Made by a program: the position numbers and the translations under genes. A stretch of 64,000 nucleotides of DNA, taken from contig JACYXH010000363.1 of NCBI GenBank assembly GCA_026745465.1, positions 3,614,001-3,678,000 on the forward strand, in the 5' to 3' direction. Numbering within the stretch: position 1 is the first letter of the stretch; the number at the start of each line of letters is the position of its first letter. Under the pieces are notes generated by a model, which did not search any database, had not been told where the DNA came from, and saw nothing but the letters and a program-made list of their open reading frames with translations. The stretch is from Lota lota (lineage: Eukaryota > Chordata > Actinopteri > Gadiformes > Lotidae). Below, piece by piece: positions 56,788-64,000 of this stretch.

Positions 56788-59342
56788 CACGTGCGTTAGC
56801 TTTCCAGCGGTTCCTGGGAAAGAAGGATGTGTCCAAGGAGCTGGAGGAGGTGTACGCGGAGGGCCGTGCACAGAACAACCTGCAGATCGTGTCGGTTCCC
56901 CAGCTTATCCAGAACCCAGCTGTCCGCTGGCAGCTCATCACGGTCATCATCACCATGGCTTGCTATCAGCTCTGTGGCCTCAACGCTGTAAGATGGAGTC
57001 CCTCGTAAAAATATATATTAAAAGAATATACTGACAGCGAATGCTTGCGCCAAGTTATGCACACGCGGTTCGAATAACAAGGATATTGTTGAAGCAGAGG
57101 TGTTTCAAAACCCAAAATTATTCTCCCCCTCACCAGGGAGCTTCATCAAGCATACATAAGCAATGTTAAATTATGCATAGAACAAGTACGGAACAAGAAA
57201 GCAAGATGAGGGCAGATTCAGAGATTTTGTGTTTGAACGTTCCCTATATTTCTCATTTAATTTTATTTCTCAATATGCATCTACACATATGTTGCAACTA
57301 AAAATGATGCTTCAAACTGGGATACAAACAATGATGATGTGCAGTAGAAGTATAATCCACTCGTATCATTAATGTGCCCTTTATCCTTCTCTATAACGCT
57401 AAATAAACACATTGGGTTTAGTTTGGTTTAAGGTGTATATCTACGGTTTATATGTACCATTTCAGTTACATTTTCTATGCATATTTAATAAGCTTGCCAA
57501 GCCACAATCGCACCGCTGCATGATTACAAATAAGGAAATGGAATGAGGAATGGAGGGGTAAAACTGGAAGATGAAGTAATGACAAAGATTATTGAAGATC
57601 AATACAGATGGAATGGATTTCCATTTTGATCTGGAAGGATCTGTCATCAAATTGGCCCATGCAGAATATACGTTTCAAAACCGTTGAACTGTTGAATATT
57701 TTTTTTAATCAATTGCCAATAATTGCCATGTATAATATATGCAGCTATATAACTGCATATCTTTTTTGACAACCAGTTCTACTTATTTTTTAGTTATGCA
57801 TCATGACATTTGAGAAGATCAACATCAAACAGAAACTGCATGCACTATATTTCTCCCCATACATTGTGCATCAGAGAGTTGCTGAATGAGAGCAATTTGA
57901 CGCTTTGTTCAAAGGAAGCCAAAAGATGAGACCATCTTTGAACAAGGCATCAAACCTGTTATTAGGGAGCTGAACCAAGTGGAGTCTAAACCATTTGGAC
58001 TGTGAGTAATAGGTAATGCTTGTAATACTTACATATAAAAATACATATAATTAAAAAAATCATGCTGTCAAACCTGCAGCATAACCATAATGCATACAGT
58101 AACAGCAAAGGTAGACTAAGTACAAGCAAACACACATTAATTTATACATACACTTCTGCTAATATAATTCAAGCTGTGTCACAGTTATATGGCAATATAA
58201 CTGTAATAAATATTCTGTGACTTTGAGCTATTAATGTGGCCCTACTGTTATTGCCTTGTTTGTAGTTGGTGGAAAAAAATCTTCACACAGATGCATGGAA
58301 GAGGTTAAAGTGGGGGGAGGGAGGGGGTAAACAAACAAGTATTTTGAAATGAAAGCTCCTTGCATGAAATAGGATTTTTCTTTACACTTGAGATACTTGC
58401 GTACCCCCTGATGTTTTCTTATCATTATTATTCATGCCTTCTCCCCATCTTACTTTTTCTCTTCCTTTGGCGTTATCTGCTTTGACCTCTCCTCTCCTCT
58501 CCTTGTATTGTATTGTACACTGCGATTTTAAAAACAGACATTCAAACGTGTATTTTAGATTTGACACAAGCTCTATAAATATATTTATTTAAAAAACGTG
58601 AATATAAATCGATTTCTACAGATTGTATTTGTTATTTATTCTCACATTCTGATGGAAATGGTTACTGATAACTCATATCACCAGGGAGCAGTGAATCCAA
58701 GTAATCTCAGCAACATCGCCTTAAATGCATACTTTACTTTAGCTTATATTATACTTTGTATTTTTTTGGGGTAGATTATTTGCAGTTTTGTTAACATGCT
58801 ATCACAAATTATTCATCATCATAATTTCTGTTAATACAATTTGTCCTATTATGGCTCTTTCTTATTTCACTAAACCCTTAATTGAGCCTCACCTTATCCC
58901 CCTGGAGCCTGAACATTTGCACACTTCAGTCTATTGACTATAGTAGTCCAGAGGAGTGTTTGATAGCCACATAGAAACAGAACAGGTCATTTGTTTTTCA
59001 GACATTTTTAGCCCCTTCCTGCCCACACAGCCCCTTCCTGCCCACAACAGATGTTTTTTCTTCCCGGTGTGGGCAGGAAGGGGCTAGTGAGGTCAGCAAT
59101 GAGCAATCTATGTAAAACTAAGAAAAACACTGATGCTTATCCGGAACGTGGACGCATGACGTGTACATTGAAATGGATGACCTTGTATGGTGCATGCGAA
59201 GGCTGACACCTGATGTGTGATCTCCTCTCAGATCTGGTACTACACCAACGGGATCCTAGCAGATGCCGGCTTCGCCAACAACATCATCCCCTATGTCACA
59301 CTGAGCACGGGCGCCATAGAAACGCTGGCAGCCATTGTCTCT
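33431..59342 (+). CDS. slc2a9: Solute carrier family 2 member 9 (GLUT9), partial, 3' end outside window
   Basis: Facilitative urate/hexose transporter of the plasma membrane, major facilitator superfamily. Visible coding exons: 33431-33595, 35599-35703, 37990-38150, 42588-42712, 43295-43440, 50915-51047, 56800-56987 and 59232-59342; 1134 nt, 378 aa, all phases consistent. Exon 2 carries TM1 ([15 protein letters not shown]), exon 3 the first loop and TM2 ([12 protein letters not shown]), exon 4 [13 protein letters not shown], exon 5 [16 protein letters not shown], exon 6 the sugar-transporter PESPR motif. Exon 7 ends [10 protein letters not shown] and exon 8 opens IWYYTN, giving QLCGLNA and the N-A-I motif of TM7 typical of GLUT9-type transporters. 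The final exons (GRR motif to C-terminus) were sought to position 64000 and not found. Exon 1 (55 aa, cytoplasmic) is the least certain because N-termini vary; +4 is G but -3 is C. Downstream of wdr1 in the same orientation, as in human. Confidence 0.93.
33596..35598 (+). other. slc2a9: slc2a9 intron 1
   Basis: GT-AG (gttagt, ctctttcag). No recognised element. Confidence 0.55.
35704..37989 (+). other. slc2a9: slc2a9 intron 2
   Basis: Holds a CA-rich patch at about 36700-36770, a 26-bp near-perfect palindrome at 37090-37115, a second small hairpin at about 37133-37150 and a CA microsatellite at 37563-37636. Confidence 0.75.
37563..37636. repeat. (AC)37 microsatellite
   Basis: Pure AC tract in slc2a9 intron 2. 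Confidence 0.97.
38151..42587 (+). other. slc2a9: slc2a9 intron 3
   Basis: GT-AG (gtaatt, ccttgacag). The only clear structure is a 12-bp-arm hairpin at 41055-41082. Confidence 0.8.
42713..43294 (+). other. slc2a9: slc2a9 intron 4
   Basis: GT-AG intron (gtgagt, catattag) with a T-rich tract before the acceptor. Nothing else seen. Confidence 0.8.
45187..45275. repeat. Imperfect ATCT/CTCT simple repeat
   Basis: Successive ATCTATCT, CGATCTAT, ATATATCT and CTCTTTCT blocks. Confidence 0.75.
46940..47060 (+). repeat. Possible tRNA-derived SINE fragment
   Basis: GGTTTGATTCC at 46978-46988 matches the RNA polymerase III B-box (GGTTCGANTCC) with one change. GTGGTGAGGGTG upstream is a plausible degraded A-box. 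The clover-leaf is not intact, so it is not a tRNA gene. Confidence 0.35.
47933..48011. repeat. (AT)n microsatellite
   Basis: About 39 AT units with one interruption (ATATGTATAT) near the start. Confidence 0.95.
49251..49286 (+). repeat. Poly(G) tract
   Basis: 36 bases, all G except a single A at 49258. Strong G-quadruplex potential on the slc2a9 sense strand. Confidence 0.95.
51070..51094. repeat. (CA)n tract
   Basis: About twelve CA units shortly after the exon 6 donor. Confidence 0.9.
51290..51464 (-). repeat. tRNA-derived SINE, minus strand
   Basis: Read on the minus strand from 51464: TAGTCTAGTGG fits the pol III A-box, GCTTCGAACCC about 35 bases later fits the B-box. The far end reads GTAACTCCCTTTAGATAAC then GCCAAGTGACTAAATTGTAA, the tail shared by many fish SINEs. 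Confidence 0.6.
52793..52847. repeat. Imperfect CA/CG-A simple repeat
   Basis: CATACACACA, then CGCACGCACGCACGCAGG, then a pure CA run. Confidence 0.85.
55422..55571 (+). mobile_element. LTR of an LTR retrotransposon, 150 bp
   Basis: Begins TGTAACATC and ends AACATTACA, so it has TG...CA ends with the short inverted repeat TGTAA/TTACA. An AATAAA lies inside (about 55488). It is followed at once by TGGTGTCAGAGTA, a typical position and form for a tRNA primer-binding site. No gag or pol frame follows, so this is a 5' LTR fragment. The family is not determined. Confidence 0.6.
56735..56784 (+). repeat. (TG)25 microsatellite before slc2a9 exon 7
   Basis: Pure TG tract ending 15 nt before the exon 7 acceptor. 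It occupies the place where a polypyrimidine tract would normally be. Confidence 0.97.
56988..59231 (+). other. slc2a9: slc2a9 intron 7
   Basis: GT-AG (gtaaga, cctctcag). Contains the 19-bp-arm inverted repeat at 59009-59086; otherwise nothing recognised. Confidence 0.8.
59009..59086. repeat. Hairpin with duplicated left arm
   Basis: TAGCCCCTTCCTGCCCACA (59009-59027) is repeated from its second base at 59029-59046. It is perfectly complementary to 59068-59086. Either left copy can pair with the single right arm. Confidence 0.95.
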
Positions 59343-59597
59343 GTGAGTATACCTAACACTTGACTTGAGTGAATGGCATCTATTTGAACACCCTGACTCC
59401 ATACATCAATGTTGGCCAGGAGTCATGACCTAAGGAGTGGACAATGAAAAGAGTCAGGCAGCGGCCAGCACAGGTTGGTTTTGAGGGACTTTATTCAGTG
59501 GCCAATATGTTGATCTTAATGGATACGATACTGAAAAAGCAGTGTTTTATAGCTCTATGGTAATAAAAGAAAATAAATAGAAAAACATTTATATATA

Positions 59598-61245
59598 CAG
59601 TATCTCACAAAAGTGAGGACACCCCTCACATTTTTGTAAATATTTGAGTATATCTTTTCATGTGACAACACTGAAGAAATGACACTTTGCTACAATGTAA
59701 AGTAGTGAGTGTACAGCTTGTATAACAGTGTACATTTGCTGTCCCCTCAAAATAACTCAACACAGCCATTAATGTCTAAACCGCTGGCAACAAAAGTGAG
59801 TACACCCCTAAGTGAAAATGTCCAAATTGGGCCCAATTAACCATTTTCCCACCCCGGTGTCATGTGACTCGTCAGTGTTACAAGGTCTCAGGTGTGAATG
59901 GGGAGCAGGTGTGTAAAATTTGGTGTCATCGCTCTCACACTCCCTCATACTGGTCACTGGAAGTTCAACATGGCACCTCATGGCAAAGAACTCTCTGAGG
60001 ATCTGAAAAAAAGAATTGTTGCTCTACATAAAGATGGCATGGGCTATAAGAAGATTGCCAAGACCCTGAAACTGAGCTGCAGCACGGTGGCCAAGACCAT
60101 ACAGCGGTTTAACAGGACAGGTTCCACTCAGAACAGGCCTCGCCATGGTCAACCAAAGAAGTTGAGTGCACGTGCTCAGCGTCATATCCAGAGGTTGTCT
60201 TTGGGAAATAGACATATGAGTGCTGCCAGCATTGCTGCAGAGGTTGAAGGGGTGGGGGGTCAGCCTGTCAGTGCTCAGACCATACGCCGCACACTGCATC
60301 AAATTGGTCTGCATGGCTGTCGTCCCAGAAAGAAGCCTCTTCTAAAGATGATGCACAAGAAAGCCCGCAAACAGTTTGCTGAAGACAAGCAGACTAAGGA
60401 CATGGATTACTGGAACCATGTACTGTGGTCTGATGAGACCAAGATACACTTATTTGGTTCAGATGGTGTCAAGTGTGTGTGTCGGCAACCAGGTGAGGAG
60501 TACAAAGACAAGTGTGTCTTGCCTACAGTCAAGCATGGTGGTGGGAGTGTCATGGTCTGGGGCTGCATGAGTGCTGCCGGCACTGGGGAGCTACAGTTCA
60601 TTGAGGGAATCATGAATGCCAACATGTACTGTGACATACTGAAGCAGAGCATGATCCCCTCCCTTCGGAGACTGGGCCGCAGGGCAGTATTCCACATGAT
60701 AACGATCCCAAACACACCTCCAAGACGACCACTGCCTTGCTAAAGAAGCTGAGGGTAAAGGTGATGGACTGGCCAAGCATGTCTCCAGACCTAAACCCTA
60801 TTGAGCATCTGTGGGGCATCCTCAAACGGAAGGTGGAGAAGTGCAAGGTCTCTAACATCTACCAGCTCCGTGATGTCGTCATGGAGGAGTGGAAGAGGAC
60901 TCCAGTGGCAACCTGTGAAGCTCTGGTGAACTCCATGCCCAAGAGGGTTAAGGCAGTGCTGGAAAATGATGGTGGCCACACAAAATATTGACACTTTGGG
61001 CCCAATTTGGACATTTTCACTTAGGGGTGTACTCACTTTTGTTGCCAGCGGTTTAGACATTAATGGCTGTGTGTTTTGAGGGGACAGCAAATGTACACTG
61101 TTATACAAGCTGTACACTCACTACTTTACATTGTAGCAAAGTGTCATTTCTTTGTCATTTCTTTTCTTTTTTCGTTGTCACATGAAAAGATATACTCAAA
61201 TATTTACAGAAATGTGAGGGGTGTACTCACTTTTGTGAGATACTG
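59598..61245 (+). mobile_element. Tc1-family transposon, near full length
   Basis: A 1648-bp Tc1/mariner element in slc2a9 intron 8, flanked by TA target duplications (59596-59597 and 61246-61247). Terminal inverted repeats of about 240-250 bp (59598-59838 and 60996-61245) begin CAGTATCTCACAAAAGTGAG on the left, with the complement on the right. Each TIR repeats the AAAGTGAGTACACCCCT-type motif at its outer and inner ends, the paired transposase-site layout of this group. The right TIR carries extra TTTCTTTGTCATTTCTTTT sequence. The single transposase frame is broken, so this copy is not autonomous. Confidence 0.95.
59970..60991 (+). pseudogene. Tc1 transposase, broken by one-base deletion
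   Basis: The start MAPHGKELSEDLKKRIVALH opens the paired helix-turn-helix DNA-binding region. The catalytic domain follows with the first Asp in HVLWSDETKI. The frame is intact to about 60693, where one base is missing in the A run of TTCCACAT. After this the HDNDPKHTS motif (second Asp) and SPDLNPIEHLWG (third acidic residue) lie in the next frame, ending at 60991. Counting the missing base, the ancestral protein was about 340 residues, the usual Tc1 length. The frame as it stands stops at 60743 without the second and third catalytic residues. Confidence 0.93.
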
Positions 61246-61247
61246 TA

Positions 61248-64000
61248 TATAACCTCTACTATTAGTAGAGATTACACATTTAGCCCATTTGAGCAGTAAG
61301 CCAGTTGGCTTTGTCCTGATCTTATTTAAGCCCTTTTCATCCCCATCTGTCCCTGTGCTGTTGCATCATCATCTACCACTAGTAAACAATAACAACTTTC
61401 TTTTCCCATGCTCCTTTAATGCTGTCTCTGCTGCCTTGTGATGTTGTACTCCATCAAGCCTTTTCACTCTTTCTGTAGGAATCCATTTTTTATATTCGTC
61501 AAAATCCTACGCCCAGCTGGGCGGAGCTGTGACCCAGCCAAAAGGGAGTGCTTCATTCTCATTTATTAGGTTTACAAAATAGAATAGCTTAAATGTAAAA
61601 TAAGTTCAAATGTGGTCATGTGGGCCCTGGAAGCACATATTTGAGAATATAAACATTTATGAAACATTTTCACTTCACATTTTATTAGAACACAGCGCTC
61701 ATAAAAAGCAAATTGAAAAGCTTCACAAATATAATATGGTGAAACCAGATAGATTATGTTAATGGTTTATGTTAAAAGAAGAAATCAGCTCTACTTTTTT
61801 CAAAGATTAGAAGTGGCTTTTTTCTCCAGGGTAATCATAGTGACTATCGTTGTGCAATATTAAGCGTAACAGGAATTTACTGCACTTAACTTATTAGCAT
61901 TTTATTTCCATCGAGAGGAACCTGTAGGGTGTCTTATGCTATTTAAATCCTGTTGCCGTCTGCACTTCCGTGCACTTCTGTGAGCAGCATGTCGAAACTG
62001 TGTCCAACAGGTCGGGTTATGTGAATGCCATGCCACATGCATATAAAGCACTGTTGGGCCGTTGCTAAATGTTTGGACCAGGACATTCTCAAAGCACGGT
62101 GCTGGTTATGCAGTGGGTGGCTCACCTGTTAAATTGGGCCTATTTTGCTCAATATTGAAACAGATTGAGATTAGCAGCTTGTTTGCTTACCACAGATTGT
62201 GATTAATGAGATTTGGGAGATTTAGCACCCAGCTCACAGACAATGCAGAGAAGACGACATCATGCGTCTCCATCTTTGCTCCGGGGAAATTAATACATGC
62301 CGTCATATTACCTACGAGAGCAGGAAGACGGCGCTAGGCCATTACCTGTTTTTTACACATCATAAAGTGAGGATATTGTGTGTTCTCTGCTAAAAGGTCT
62401 GCGAAAGATAACAGGTTGAGTTAGTATTCAGGATTTCATGCTTGAGTACTGCGTGTGGGGTACTTAAATCCTAACTCAGAGTGGGAGCTCTGAGCTCTGA
62501 GTGTCTCTCTTAACAGGGACAGTACTAAAATGCCCCTGCAAGTTAAGGGCCAATGGTGCCTCAAGCTGTGGCCTGTTTTCTTGGATGCCTCATTTGCTTC
62601 TTGATGTAATTGAAAATGATAACACTTTGATGATAGCCTTCACAGATAGCCAATTGGGGTCCCATTCAATTCTAACAATTGCATTACTTATGTCTTGTGT
62701 TGCTAACAATTGTGACGTTGTTGATTTGAATTGTTGCAGCAATAAAAAAGAAATAATGTCCACACATGTTGCCCCTTGCTCTCTCCCCTCACACATTAAT
62801 ATACATTCAGTGGCTGTGATCTTCAATCACTCAGGGTGAGTTTCATTGTCCTACTTCTGTGTCCCTCTTGTGGGTCTTTAGGCAGGTGAAATGTTCCATG
62901 AAGTGATGCAATGAAGCCAGAGGTGTGTAGTATTGTTAATAGAAAGTGGTTGTCAGGCCTTTTTCACAGTAACTCTCTCCAAATTAATCAGTAATTAGTC
63001 AGTAGCAGATTGTCAACATTAAAGCTGGAAGTAAAACAGAACAATTCAGCTGGAACACCATCTGGACCAGCCTTGTTGTTTTTCCATTTTCCTTGTTTTA
63101 TTACTCACCTCACCCATCTTGTTGTTGTGGAGGGATTCGATATCTGCACTTGTTTGGAATCTGCTTTAAATGCTTAAATGTTGGTTCCTGATTTAGTCAG
63201 CATCCTTCAGGAGCGTTTTCACCCTTGGAGTGAAAGGGGTGTAGGCCATGGTAGCGTGGTCCCTATACGGCCCTTGAGGGAGTGAAGAAACCCCTTGTGT
63301 CTCCAGAGTCTGCCAGCTGCTGGAACACCAGGACTTTCTGCCTGTTCATCACTCGTATTTTAAGGTCTCTCCCACGACACTTGACAGCTGGCTTTGGCTT
63401 TACTTTTGGCCCTGCAGTAGGTTCTCTGGAGGTTATTCACCTTGGAGTCAAAAGCTCAGTATCTGACTCATTCTCATCAGACAAGTCCTGGTGTTTTAAT
63501 GTTATTTTAGCTAATGGTGTTGGTGTAGGTCTTAAAAATAATATACTGATGGAGAATGCCTCAGTGTGTTTAAACATCCTAAAGTTATTGAAGGTATATA
63601 TCAAACTTCTGTCAGATAGTTTTTTCCCCCAACATTTGTTGCGTATTGTTCCACAAAAATTATTATGGCCATTATTATGCCCCCCCCCCCCCAGCTTTGT
63701 CTTCCTTCATCAGCCGCCAGTAGGGTTTCAGAGATGGAGGCATTATCATTCCAAAACTGCCCTCTGCTCACTGTGATGAACCTAGTCTGCTGTTTGGGAT
63801 GATCACTGGACTCATTGTCCATAAGGGTTTACACAGTCATCGTCCTGCTCCCTGCACCACTTACTGCTGGCCAGGGGGCTTCAAATAAAAATATGTGTGT
63901 GGTTTGGAGAAGGCCTGCGTGTGACTTCTACTGATGTGGAGATGTTGATGTGCAGTCAGCCACCACATGGCCTTTTGGCAGAGGACTGCCAGGGGTCCAT
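61248..64000 (+). other. slc2a9: Remainder of slc2a9 intron 8 to the window edge
   Basis: AT-rich intron with no further slc2a9 exon recognised. A poly(C) run is at about 63681-63692. Open frames here lack family resemblance. Confidence 0.6.

Larger units (their letters stand above)
51048..56799 (+). other. slc2a9: slc2a9 intron 6
   Basis: Contains short CA tracts (51070-51094, 52793-52847), a SINE (about 51290-51464), a CpG-rich patch at 54525-54620, an LTR with primer-binding-like site (55422-55585) and a GT microsatellite running into the acceptor (56735-56784). Confidence 0.75.

Noticed and set aside
59898..59969. 24 extra N-terminal codons before the Tc1 transposase start
   Set aside because: The family start MAPHGKELSE is at 59970; the upstream codons are open 5' sequence between TIR and gene.
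59343..64000. Search for further slc2a9 exons (GRR motif, PETK motif)
   Set aside because: No frame with the expected sequence and splice sites; the VIHLG string at about 63433 is not in a transporter context.

Overview
The window is nuclear DNA of a bony fish. It contains vertebrate-type split genes, very long pure (CA)n/(GT)n tracts, a Tc1-family transposon with roughly 240-bp terminal inverted repeats, and tRNA-derived SINE remnants with a typical fish tail. The Tc1 copy and the CA density suggest a pike- or salmon-like lineage, but this is only an impression. No prokaryotic or viral gene set is present.

Layout. (1) At 277-1524 (-) lies the 5' part of a small mucin-like type I membrane protein gene that I cannot name; it appears to leave the window on the left. 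(2) 1525-10700 is intergenic and rich in microsatellites. A GC-rich block at about 10.1-10.45 kb has a G-quadruplex motif and a YY1-like site. (3) 11170-17166 (-) is idh3b, the beta subunit of mitochondrial NAD-dependent isocitrate dehydrogenase: 11 coding exons, 382 aa, plus a second, alternative last exon at 11902-12036. (4) 17167-18168 is a head-to-head promoter interval of about 1 kb. (5) 18169-24653 (+) is wdr1 (AIP1), 15 coding exons and 606 aa, which works with cofilin in actin disassembly. (6) About 25.4-33.4 kb is intergenic or 5' regulatory sequence and holds a 1239-bp transposon-like element built from a palindromic satellite. (7) From 33431 (+) to beyond the right edge is slc2a9 (GLUT9, urate/hexose transporter); eight coding exons are visible, to the codons after transmembrane segment 7/8, and the rest lies outside. 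Its introns contain an LTR fragment, SINE remnants, hairpins and a frameshifted Tc1 copy.

Gene order wdr1 to slc2a9 in the same orientation matches the human 4p16 neighbourhood. The adjacency to idh3b (human chromosome 20) does not. Exon phases were checked by hand across all three recognised genes and they close without error.

The points most worth a second look are: an AT-AC (U12-type) intron in wdr1 with textbook donor and branch-point sequences; a GC-AG intron in idh3b; two wdr1 introns whose 5' splice site is the first GT of a 65-67-copy GT microsatellite; and the element at 31781-33019, in which palindromes centred on ACTAGT and GATATC alternate every 21-22 bp, two turns of the helix.
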